From CAWAMR01 sp963783095 (GTDB taxonomy: Bacteria > Planctomycetota > Planctomycetia > Gemmatales > Gemmataceae): a stretch of DNA of 64,000 bases. The notes under the pieces are model-generated. The model did not search any database and had not been told where the DNA came from. It was given only the letters and a program-made list of their open reading frames with translations. The position numbers were made by a program, and so were the translations under genes. The stretch spans positions 1,240,001 through 1,304,000 of the forward strand of contig CAWAMR010000002.1 in the NCBI GenBank assembly GCA_963783095.1, in the 5' to 3' direction. Of the stretch, positions 1 to 7,701 are shown piece by piece; positions within the stretch are counted from its first letter, which is position 1; each line of letters begins with the position of its first letter.

Positions 1-1
1 G

Positions 2-2023
2 CAGGTCGCCGAGAAACTCTCGAAACTTGATATTCCAGGTCAGGAAGATCGTCGGGAGCGGACTCAGGAGGCGCTCCGCAAGGCTCAGAACGACCTTGCC
101 GATGGAAAGCCTCAGGACATCCCGGCATCCCAGCAGGCCGCGAAGCGCGAATTGGACCGTCTTGAACAGGCGCTCAACGGCCAGACTCCAGCCGATGAGA
201 AAGCCGATGAACTGGCCAAAAAGCAAAAGAACATCGCCGCTGAACTGAAGAAAAACGCCGAGAAACCCGATGCCGCCAAGACGAAGGATCTGCAACAACG
301 GCAGGTTGAAGTTCAGCGGGAACTCGATAAGTTGCAAGCCCCGGAAGCTGCGACGTCGCTCGATGATGCCCAGAAATCAACGCGCAAGACGGAGTCGGCT
401 CTGCGCGAGAACAACCTGAAGGAAGCGGCCAACCAGGGCGAGAAAGCAGCTCAAGCGCTGCAACGTCTCGCCGACAAGATGAATGGCCGGCAGTCCGAAA
501 AAGAGAAAGCGGATCAACTGGCAAAGAAACAGAAGCAAAATGCCGAGCAAGCGGAACTGGCGAAGAACAATCCGCAGACAATGAACGAGACCCGCAAAAA
601 TGCCCAGCAGGTTCAAGAGGAACTGAACAATCTTCGCCCCGGCGAAGCGGGACAGAAAGACAAGCAAAAGGCCCTGGATGCCCTCAAGAAAGTCCAACAG
701 GGCAAGACACCGGCAGAGCAGGCGAAGGCCCAGAAGCAGGCTGAGGAAGCATTGAACGATATTGCCAAGCGCTTGACCCGCGACCAAAAGCAACAACCCG
801 ATGAGAAGGTCGCCGAGCAAGACGCACCAGGTGAAAAGGGCACGGACAGCTTGCCCAACAAGGCGCAGTCTGAAGAAGCCAAAAAACTTGCCGAGGAACA
901 GCGCAAGTTGCGCGATCAGGCCAGGAAATCTGCCGATGAACAGGCTCGCCAGGGCCGGGAACCGAAGGATAATCCTCTGGCACCGCTGGTCAAGGAACAG
1001 GAAGCGATCGCCAAAAAGGCCGAGGAATTGACGAAGTCGGTCGAGCAACAACAGGGTGAAAACGGCGAGGGCACCAAGCAAGCCAAACAAGCCGCCGACG
1101 CCGCCAAACAGGCGACCAACCAGTTGAAGAACGGTGAACTTGACCCGGCCCGCCAGTCCGGCCGGCAAACCGCTCAGAAATTGCAACAAATGGCGCAAGG
1201 AAAACCCGAAAGTAAGTCGGGTAAGGAGGCGGCCGAGCTGGCGAAACGACAGAAAGAATTGAACAAAAAGCTCGAAGCCGTCGGCGACGATAACAAAGTG
1301 GCCCAGGCGCAACAGGGCGAACAGCAGGACAAGCTTCAGGATGAGATGTTGCAACTGCAAAAGCAACTGGGTCAGCTTGCCAAGCAAATGAAGCAGCAGC
1401 CCGGATCCTCTTCCGCCAGTTCGAAACTGGAACAAGGCGGCGTTCACCTGCAGCAGGCAGAGGAGGCCTTGAAGAAAGCCAAGCAGCAAGCCAAACAAGG
1501 CAAGTCTGACATGGCCCAGGAATTGCGCCAGGATGCCGCGCGGAACCTGGAGCAAGCCCGTCAACAGGCCGAAGAAGCTGCGAAACAGATGGGGCAGCAA
1601 TCGAGCAAGGACAACGCCGATCCGAGGACCGGGGATTCGCTGCAACAGGCGCGCGATCAGATGGAAAAAGCTCAAAAGGAACTCGGCCAGGGCAAACCCG
1701 GCGAGGCCGGCAAATCGATGGACCAGGCATCCGGAGCCCTGAAGCGGGCATCGCAACAGATCGGCAAATCCCAGCAGAACGGTCAGGCAGGCAAGCCGGG
1801 CCAGGCCAATCCGAACGGGCAGAGTCAAAATAAAGGCGCGGGCTCCTCAACCCCCGATCTGACGCCGTTTCAGAAGATTCTGGAAAAGTACCCGGGCAAG
1901 TCCTGGGGCGAGCTCCCCGGTAAGATACAGACCGATGTGATTCAGGAGATGGCCGCCCGCTACGGCGAAGAGTATGCGCGAAATATCAAGCTGTACTTCG
2001 AGCAGTTAGCCGAGCGGAAATGA
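2..2023 (+). CDS. Partial K/Q/A-rich coiled-coil protein, C-terminal part (DUF4175-like, planctomycete type)
   Basis: The reading frame is open to the left window edge, so the N-terminus is missing; 673 codons are visible. Almost the whole visible part is low-complexity, charged sequence rich in Lys, Gln, Ala and Glu in heptad-like order (QQARQQAEEAAKQ types), which predicts long coiled coils. It ends in a compact, less repetitive tail (residues WGELPGKIQTDVIQEM and on) that resembles the conserved end of large planctomycete DUF4175-like proteins. Those proteins usually have N-terminal membrane helices and sit in vWA/BatA-type clusters beside a squalene-cyclase-like gene, and the next gene is one. 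The family assignment is inference from the tail and the neighbour. An apparent start at 152 is a TTG inside the frame and is not the real start. Confidence 0.75.
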   Translation, partial: QVAEKLSKLDIPGQEDRRERTQEALRKAQNDLADGKPQDIPASQQAAKRELDRLEQALNGQTPADEKADELAKKQKNIAAELKKNAEKPDAAKTKDLQQRQVEVQRELDKLQAPEAATSLDDAQKSTRKTESALRENNLKEAANQGEKAAQALQRLADKMNGRQSEKEKADQLAKKQKQNAEQAELAKNNPQTMNETRKNAQQVQEELNNLRPGEAGQKDKQKALDALKKVQQGKTPAEQAKAQKQAEEALNDIAKRLTRDQKQQPDEKVAEQDAPGEKGTDSLPNKAQSEEAKKLAEEQRKLRDQARKSADEQARQGREPKDNPLAPLVKEQEAIAKKAEELTKSVEQQQGENGEGTKQAKQAADAAKQATNQLKNGELDPARQSGRQTAQKLQQMAQGKPESKSGKEAAELAKRQKELNKKLEAVGDDNKVAQAQQGEQQDKLQDEMLQLQKQLGQLAKQMKQQPGSSSASSKLEQGGVHLQQAEEALKKAKQQAKQGKSDMAQELRQDAARNLEQARQQAEEAAKQMGQQSSKDNADPRTGDSLQQARDQMEKAQKELGQGKPGEAGKSMDQASGALKRASQQIGKSQQNGQAGKPGQANPNGQSQNKGAGSSTPDLTPFQKILEKYPGKSWGELPGKIQTDVIQEMAARYGEEYARNIKLYFEQLAERK

Positions 2024-2033
2024 AATCCAGAAC

Positions 2034-2183
2034 TAACCACAGAGTCGCAGAGAACACAGAGAAGACAAGCACTGAAAGAATAAGAAGATTGGCAAGCATC
2101 AAACTGAATCGAAAGGCATTTCCTTTTCTGTGTGCATTTGTCTTCTCTGTTCTTCTTCGGTGTTCTCTGTGACTCTGTGGTTA
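2034..2183. repeat. Inverted CCACAGAGTC-family repeat
   Basis: Left arm 2034-2068 reads ACCACAGAGTCGCAGAGAAC and continues with an ACACAGAGAAGACAA run. Right arm 2138-2183 is its imperfect reverse complement (CTGTGACTCTGTGGTTA end). A third copy in one orientation lies at 47931-47967. This sequence is a recurring intergenic repeat in planctomycetes; here it fills the gap between two genes and could form a large stem. Confidence 0.7.
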
Positions 2184-2220
2184 TTTGGTTTTCTGTTTTC
2201 TGTTTTGGACGGAACACATA

Positions 2221-3318
2221 ATGACACGTCGTATCCTCACTGCCTTTCTCCTCGTTCTCCTTCTCGCTGCGCCTGCCGCGGCCCAGAAAAAGCCGCAGAA
2301 GGAAGAATTTGAGAAAGCGGTCGATCGCGCACTCGAATACCTTCAGAACGAACAAAACTCCGATGGTTCCTGGAGCGGGATGCGCGGTTTGTTGGGGGGC
2401 AGCAGCGATCCGGCGGTGACGTCGTTGTGCGTCATGGCTTTTCTCTCTGCCGGGCATGTTCCCGGTGAAGGACCGTATGGTGCCAACGTGCAGAAGGGCA
2501 TTGAATATGTCCTTGGTTGTCAACAGCGCAACGGCCTGATCACCGGCTTCAACTTCGGGAATTTTGAGATGTATCAGCACGGCATCTGCACGCTGATGCT
2601 CGCCGAAGCGGTTGGCATGTTGCCGGATCGTCGGCAGGCGAAAAAACTGCGCGAACGACTCGAACTGGCGGTGACGGTCATCCTCAACGCGCAGGTCAGG
2701 GATGAAGCGAACCCGGATCTGGGCGGCTGGCGTTATCGCATGCAAGGTTTCGATGCCGACATCAGCGTGACCGGCTGGCAGGTTATGGCGCTGCGGGCCG
2801 CCAAGAACGTCGGTTGCGACGTCCCCGCGCAACCCATTGAACGCGCCATCGCCTACATCAAGCGCTGCAACGATCCCGGCTCGGGTGCTTACAGGTATCA
2901 GCGTCACAACTGGGTGTCGCTGCCCTGCACCGGTGCCAGCGTGCTATCGCTCGCATTGGCGGACAAAGAATATTACAAGTCGCACGAAGCAAACAGAGCC
3001 GGTGCCTATATCAACAAGACGAATCCCAACCTGCATCGACATTTCTTCTATGGCATTTACTACACGTCGCAAGCGATGTTCCAGCTCGGCGGCAACTACT
3101 GGACCCAATATCGAACCAAGCTGCATGAACTGTTGCTCAAGCGTGTGGCTCCCCGGAACGGTGCCTGGCACGGACCGGGCGGCGACGATGCCGAGTGGGG
3201 CGCGCATTACTGTACGGCAATGGGGGTACTGGCCTTGACCGTGGAATATCGATTCCTGCCGATTTACCAGCGCAATGAAGAAGAAGAGCGAAAAACAGAT
3301 TTGCTCAAAAAAGAGTGA
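2221..3318 (+). CDS. Prenyltransferase/squalene-oxidase-repeat (terpene-cyclase-fold) exported protein
   Basis: The start chosen is the ATG at 2221, which gives a clean signal peptide (MTRRILTAFLLVLLLAAPAAA). An upstream in-frame start at 2185 would place 12 extra residues before it. The mature part begins with an alpha/alpha-barrel repeat (LEYLQNEQNSDGSW) typical of squalene-hopene cyclase and prenyltransferase folds, and similar helical repeats follow (WQVMALRAAKN, GAYRYQ). At about 365 residues it is one barrel, about half of a true cyclase, and the DXDD catalytic motif is not evident, so enzymatic cyclase activity is doubtful. Planctomycetes carry many such exported one-barrel proteins next to coiled-coil/vWA genes, as here. 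The role is unknown; cell-envelope location is inferred from the signal peptide. Confidence 0.85.
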   Translation: MTRRILTAFLLVLLLAAPAAAQKKPQKEEFEKAVDRALEYLQNEQNSDGSWSGMRGLLGGSSDPAVTSLCVMAFLSAGHVPGEGPYGANVQKGIEYVLGCQQRNGLITGFNFGNFEMYQHGICTLMLAEAVGMLPDRRQAKKLRERLELAVTVILNAQVRDEANPDLGGWRYRMQGFDADISVTGWQVMALRAAKNVGCDVPAQPIERAIAYIKRCNDPGSGAYRYQRHNWVSLPCTGASVLSLALADKEYYKSHEANRAGAYINKTNPNLHRHFFYGIYYTSQAMFQLGGNYWTQYRTKLHELLLKRVAPRNGAWHGPGGDDAEWGAHYCTAMGVLALTVEYRFLPIYQRNEEEERKTDLLKKE

Positions 3319-3334
3319 ATGCAATCTGAATGCT

Positions 3335-3408
3335 CACCGCGTAGCGGTCGGCTGATGGTAGCCGGGCGTTTCAACGCCCGGCTACCATCGCGAGACCGCT
3401 ACGCGGTG
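3335..3408. repeat. Nested palindrome (REP-like), 74 bp
   Basis: Outer arms 3335-3348 (CACCGCGTAGCGGT) and 3395-3408 are exact reverse complements. Inner arms at about 3354-3370 and 3373-3389 (GGTAGCCGGGCGTT / AACGCCCGGCTACC) form a second perfect stem. It sits between two convergent genes and could act as a bidirectional terminator, though it has no T-tract. Confidence 0.75.
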
Positions 3409-3497
3409 GGAACACCCAAATCGGAATGTTTGACACTTCGCAGATGGTAAATTCTCTTGGAACACCTTCATGTAGCGGCGAGGCCACCCGCATAGTA

Positions 3498-4091
3498 CTA
3501 CGCCACATCTTTCCGGCGCATCCAGCGCGTCAATCCCACCACGGGAAGGGCCATCCCCAACAGTAAAAATGTGGCTGGTTCCGGTGTGCTGCTCGGCACC
3601 GGACAAACGGTCGAGGTGATGTTGCTTTCTTCCGTGCCGCACGCAAGCTCAAGATGAGTTTGCGAGGCGAAACTTCCGGTGGACGTAGCTCCTATGGTAG
3701 AATCGATGATGAAATTTCCCAGGGTCAGCGGGCCGGTCAAAGTCGTGCTGCCGGTATAAGTGAAGGTCACATCGACCCCGCCATTGTTACCGATGGGGGC
3801 AATGCCGGGCGGGACCGGGCCGTTGGTAGAGACAGTTTCCGTGAATCCGGCAGGTATTTGGTTTGAGCTTGGGATATAGCCGTTGAAACCATAGATGGTG
3901 AAATAATCGCCCTTGATTAAACTGGAATCCGATGTTAAGTCCACCGTGTAGGAGTACTGGTAGGCACTGCCGCTCTGGGTGACCGTGGCATCCACCGGCA
4001 ACAGTCCTCCGCTGGCGGTTCCGTTTCCAAGAACTGCCCACGCCCCCAGACTGACCGCAAGTATCCAGAGTTTCGGGAACATTCGACGCAT
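3498..4091 (-). CDS. PEP-CTERM sorting domain protein
   Basis: A 197-residue exported protein. It has a signal peptide (MRRMFPKLWILAVSLGAWAV...), a beta-rich, Ser/Thr-rich middle of about 130 residues, and a classic C-terminal PEP-CTERM anchor: PEPATFLLLGMALPVVGL followed by basic residues (RWMRRKD). Such proteins are cleaved and sorted at the outer face by exosortase, which is not in this window. The ATG at 4091 has an AGGGAG ribosome site just upstream; a second ATG lies 9 bases in. The middle domain is not recognised; its motif GDYFTIYGFNGYIP resembles other planctomycete PEP-CTERM proteins of unknown role. The gene is transcribed alone, convergent with the preceding gene. Confidence 0.85.
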   Translation of the reverse strand: MRRMFPKLWILAVSLGAWAVLGNGTASGGLLPVDATVTQSGSAYQYSYTVDLTSDSSLIKGDYFTIYGFNGYIPSSNQIPAGFTETVSTNGPVPPGIAPIGNNGGVDVTFTYTGSTTLTGPLTLGNFIIDSTIGATSTGSFASQTHLELACGTEESNITSTVCPVPSSTPEPATFLLLGMALPVVGLTRWMRRKDVA

Positions 4092-4441
4092 TGGCTATCT
4101 CCCTGCCAGGCGAAAAAACGAAGCTGTTCCACATACCTTTGCCAAAGCGCAGGCCAAGGCGCGCGGAACCGCGACGGAAATCGGTGTTAGCCGGGGAACA
4201 GAAAAGCGTTCTCCGGGTGCGAGACGGGAAATCATCCGACATGGGTCGGCAAAGCGGACATCCCTGTCAAGCAGGGAGGATCGTAGACCGGATAGGAAAT
4301 CGGGTCAAGATGGGTTTTTTGGCCGGTGCCAATCACTCGCAGCCCTCACTTCCATCGTGTCACACTTCGGCTATTCAGCGCAATTCTGAGTAAGTAAACT
4401 CTTCCTCAAGCGAATGTCGCGTTCAAACACGGAGGTTTCCG
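4092..4441. other. Intergenic, no gene seen
   Basis: This gap separates divergent genes (PEP-CTERM on minus, TPR protein on plus) and should hold both promoters. Overlapping ORFs on both strands lack a ribosome site, a signal or a recognisable domain. No repeat was seen. Confidence 0.5.
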
Positions 4442-6025
4442 GTGAAAGCATTCTTCTCAACTGCGCTGCTCATCCCAATTCTTTCGACTGGGGCCCTCGC
4501 AAACGATGGCGATGATGCGAAACTTCGCGACCTCGTGCGGTTGCCGAAGGTTTTTCTCAAAGGCGGATACATTTTCTTCAACTCTACGGAAGGTATCGTC
4601 TTGCCCATGAACAAGCGGGAAGTAGACGACGAGATTCTGGCTATCCAAAAAAGCTTGAAAGGCGATGCCTCGGATGCCTCGCGATATTCGCGCCTAGCCT
4701 GCCTCTATGGCACAGTAAGGGACGACAAGCGATCCAAGCAGGCGAACGATAAGGCGCTGGAACTCTATTGCCGACTCATTGAAAAACAACCCAAAAACGC
4801 GCGACTGCGGGCCGACTTGGCAATGCTGATGCCCGATTCTGAAGAGGACAAAGCTGAACGGATCTTGCGCTATGCGACTCAATTGGACGCACTCGATTGG
4901 TACGTCATGATGACGCTCGGGCGCTTCCTATCCGTTAAAGCCTTTGGACTGCTCGTGCAAAAAAGGAGCAAACAGGCGGACATCGTGGAAATCATCGCAT
5001 CGAAAAAGGTATCGCCCGAAACCCTTGCCAAGGTCAAGCAAACCTTCGACGAAGCAAACAAGTGCTTCAACCGCGCCATCGAACTGGCTCCCCGCGAGCC
5101 CGAAGTGTGGATGTGGAGGGGTGGTTTTCGATTCAACGAAGGTTTCTATCTCGCGGGCGTTCAAGCAGCGGAAGGTCGGGAAGTTGATCTGGGCGCGAGC
5201 GTATTCAACGACGGATTCGCGGCAGATATGCATGAACTGGCTCGGCTGCGTCCGGAAGATCACAAAGCGCTCGCGGCTGCCGTATACTCGGAGACTTTCA
5301 ACTACATCATTAAGCACGCGGAGCAGGTTAAGAAGGCAGAAACGATCGCAACTGCCTTGCCGGAAAAGGTCAGGCTGTCCGTGGAAGAGAAGTTGCGATT
5401 GTTAGATCGATTGGTCCAGAACAAGAACCGAGACTCGGCCGCGGCCGCGGAGACTCTGGGTATTCTCCACGTGTTCGTGTTTCACGACACCAAGAAAGCA
5501 GCGGCATCCATGCGCTGCGCGATCGAACTCGACCCGAGTCGCGATGTCGCCTGGGATTTACTTGTGTACATCCTTGCGGAGGCCGAAAAGCACCAGGAGG
5601 GTCTGGAGCAGTCTTTGCACCGGCTCAAACATAAAGACGATGCTCACAACCGCTTCATGGCGGCCAAAGCATACGAGAACCTCAAACAATACGATCGGGC
5701 CGAGATTCAGGTGCGCGTCGGCTTGCTGAAGGATCACAAAGACCTGCTCTGCAATTTGGGCCTGGCGGCACTTCTGCTCCGTCGTGCCGATACCCTGGAC
5801 GCTGCTGGGCGATATCTCGATCTCGTAGAAAAGGCAGTAGGAGATGCGACAGACGAAACAACGAAGTACGATATCCTGACGACGCGAGCCATCTTCCTGG
5901 CCCTGTCCGGCAAAATGGAGAACGGTAAAGAGTTCGTGAAAGAGGTTCTCAAGGCGGATCCTGAAAACAGCTATGCGAAGAAAGTGTTAGCGGTGATCGA
6001 GCCCAAAACTCAAAACCAACGGTAA
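4442..6025 (+). CDS. Exported tetratricopeptide-repeat protein
   Basis: It starts at a GTG (4442) preceded by a strong GGAGG ribosome site at about 4430-4435. The product is 527 residues with a signal peptide (MKAFFSTALLIPILSTGALA). The rest is predicted all-helical with TPR-like pairs (for example residues AHNRFMAAKAYENLKQYDRA, then NLGLAALLLRRADTLDAAG) and three or more repeats between about 80 and 510. TPR proteins are protein-binding scaffolds; no enzymatic domain is visible. The gene stands alone and converges on the truncated TOPRIM gene 26 bases downstream. The partner is unknown. Confidence 0.7.
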   Translation: MKAFFSTALLIPILSTGALANDGDDAKLRDLVRLPKVFLKGGYIFFNSTEGIVLPMNKREVDDEILAIQKSLKGDASDASRYSRLACLYGTVRDDKRSKQANDKALELYCRLIEKQPKNARLRADLAMLMPDSEEDKAERILRYATQLDALDWYVMMTLGRFLSVKAFGLLVQKRSKQADIVEIIASKKVSPETLAKVKQTFDEANKCFNRAIELAPREPEVWMWRGGFRFNEGFYLAGVQAAEGREVDLGASVFNDGFAADMHELARLRPEDHKALAAAVYSETFNYIIKHAEQVKKAETIATALPEKVRLSVEEKLRLLDRLVQNKNRDSAAAAETLGILHVFVFHDTKKAAASMRCAIELDPSRDVAWDLLVYILAEAEKHQEGLEQSLHRLKHKDDAHNRFMAAKAYENLKQYDRAEIQVRVGLLKDHKDLLCNLGLAALLLRRADTLDAAGRYLDLVEKAVGDATDETTKYDILTTRAIFLALSGKMENGKEFVKEVLKADPENSYAKKVLAVIEPKTQNQR

Positions 6026-6051
6026 GAGATTCCGCGAGTGGTATATCACGA

Positions 6052-6369
6052 TTATGCGGCCACGTCCGAATCAATATTGATAACCAGTCGAGATATCGGT
6101 TTGGTGGTTCTTTGATTCAAGCGATTGCGCACCAAAGGAAGGATGTTCGTTTTCCCGTGACAGGGGACGACTCGAATGAACTTTCCGCTCCGCGAATGGT
6201 AGGCGTACTGACCGCCTTTGACCTCAGTCTTCCACGGATCGAGAATGGGAATTCGTCCGGTGCGCCCAGGCGGAGGAGAGCCTGGATCGACACAGCCAAG
6301 GTGGTTCAGCCAGCCCATCCAGAAGGCCCTATCGTGATAGCCTTCACAGTATACAATCGACTCGCTCAT
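6052..6369 (-). CDS. TOPRIM-like nuclease domain protein, C-terminally truncated
   Basis: 105 residues. The N-terminus IVYCEGYHDRAFWMGWL matches the first TOPRIM motif (a beta strand, then the catalytic Glu), and the protein ends NIDSDVAA just after the DxD motif that binds the second metal. The remaining part of a TOPRIM fold, normally another 80-120 residues, is missing: TAA follows the DxD by four codons and the convergent TPR gene begins 26 bases later. The ATG overlaps the stop of the upstream ATPase (ATGA, 6366-6369), so the two are translationally coupled. ATPase plus TOPRIM pairs are the split form of OLD-family nucleases and resemble the AriA/AriB pair of PARIS defence systems. Whether this short form is active is doubtful. 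Confidence 0.65.
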   Translation of the reverse strand: MSESIVYCEGYHDRAFWMGWLNHLGCVDPGSPPPGRTGRIPILDPWKTEVKGGQYAYHSRSGKFIRVVPCHGKTNILPLVRNRLNQRTTKPISRLVINIDSDVAA

Positions 6370-7388
6370 CGAAGGTCATCCTCGATTTCCGATCGGGCAA
6401 AGGCGACATCGGGACCGGCAAGGCGAGAGGATTTCAGAATTCCATCGTGCAATTGCAGACGATAAAGGCTCAGTTGTACGAGATCTTGATCCGAGGATTC
6501 CGCGAGAAGGGCATCGATCAATTCCAGGCTGTGCGTCGTCAATATCACCTGGATTTTTCGGCGCAGTGCGGCCAGAATCGCCTTCGCACTTTGGCGGATT
6601 GCGCCCGGGTGCTGATGGACTTCCGGCTCTTCCAGCAATGCGACCCCTCCGCCGCTGGCCGCAAGTTCGAGACTCAGCCGCAATAGTGACTGAATCCCGT
6701 CCCCGGCAAGAGTCGCTGGCACACTGTAATCCGCAAACACAAAGTGGAGTATCGGTTCCCCTTGTTCGGTAAGGATTTCGACATTGCTAACACCGGGAAA
6801 TACCTCGGAAATAATGCCAATTGCCTCTTTTCGGCGGCCTTGTTGCACAGCTTTCGTGTACAAATCGTGAAGCGGCCTTTGAAAGTTGGCCGGATAAGCC
6901 TCAACGAGGTGAACTTCAGGAAGGTCTTCTATCGGCCGAAAGCCAGTGGGTGTGTGACTGTGGTATTTGTTCTTGAACCCAATAATGTTCCCATGGCCGA
7001 GTGGCGATCCATCGCGGATAATCGAAAAACCGATCAGCGTTTCATTTTCGGGCTTGCCCCGTTCCAGGCGTAACTTGCATTTTCCGGATCGGCCTGCACT
7101 GGTCGTAACCGTGATTTCACTCGGATCGGCTTGGCCTGCCTGCCAGAGCAACCAGCGCGGACCGCTTCCGCCTGCTTCATGTCGACGCACTACCTGGATT
7201 ATCGCATCTGAGGTCACTGGGCTTGCGGCGATCAGGATTGCCTCAATGATTGTGCTTTTTCCCGAGCCATTCGGACCAACAAGCACGACGAGAGGGCTCA
7301 AGTCCGTGAGTTGACCCTCTCGGATTCCGCGCAGCCCTTTGATCTCTACGGATCGGATCACGATGTTTCCTTGGTTCAAGAATGGCAC
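6366..7388 (-). CDS. AAA ATPase of OLD/RecF type (SMC-like ABC fold)
   Basis: 340 residues. It begins with the usual VEIKGLRGIREGQLTDLSPL beta-hairpin region, then Walker A GPNGSGKST (residues 38-46). Near residue 250 come an ABC-type LRLSLELAASGGGVALLEEPE (signature and Walker B) and the H-loop region ILTTHSLELIDALL. This is the layout of OLD-family and AAA_21 ATPases, which couple ATP-driven dimerisation to a partner nuclease. The partner is the overlapping TOPRIM gene downstream. The annotated start is the longest; GTG at 7361 with AAGGA upstream is a likely alternative. The gene is probably part of a defence or repair module; the specific system is inference. Confidence 0.75.
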   Translation of the reverse strand: MPFLNQGNIVIRSVEIKGLRGIREGQLTDLSPLVVLVGPNGSGKSTIIEAILIAASPVTSDAIIQVVRRHEAGGSGPRWLLWQAGQADPSEITVTTSAGRSGKCKLRLERGKPENETLIGFSIIRDGSPLGHGNIIGFKNKYHSHTPTGFRPIEDLPEVHLVEAYPANFQRPLHDLYTKAVQQGRRKEAIGIISEVFPGVSNVEILTEQGEPILHFVFADYSVPATLAGDGIQSLLRLSLELAASGGGVALLEEPEVHQHPGAIRQSAKAILAALRRKIQVILTTHSLELIDALLAESSDQDLVQLSLYRLQLHDGILKSSRLAGPDVAFARSEIEDDLR

Positions 7389-7701
7389 TTCGGACTCTCT
7401 AACAGCTTACCACACTCGCGTTCTTCCTGCCAATCGGCAGAGATACGCATAAGTCGGTTGAAAGCAGTTGGTGGAGGCCCCACCAATCCACAAAAGGTGT
7501 CTCGGCGAATTTGACCGAACAGCATCTTTCGGAAAATTCCTTTCAAATATATTCTTGCAAATCACTACTGACCAGCACATACTGGTAGTGATTGATTATT
7601 GATTGGCCGCATACCGTTTCGACAATCTCGCGGAACGTCCCACCTTGCTGTTCCAAATTCGATCGAGTTTGTCCCTGTACTTCTGAATTGATGAGGAACG
7701 A
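7389..7701. other. Intergenic, no gene seen
   Basis: This gap between divergent genes holds only short ORFs without ribosome sites. It contains an AT-rich stretch near 7540-7600 (ATATATTCTTG, GATTGATTATTGATTG) that may include promoters. No repeat family of this window occurs here. Confidence 0.4.

Noticed and set aside
377..1828. 483-codon ORF antisense to the coiled-coil gene
   Set aside because: It is the Leu-rich reverse reading of a K/Q/A-rich sequence; no ribosome site and no family character.
3979..4389. 136-codon plus-strand ORF upstream of the TPR gene
   Set aside because: Starts inside the PEP-CTERM gene on the other strand, lacks a ribosome site and has no recognisable sequence.
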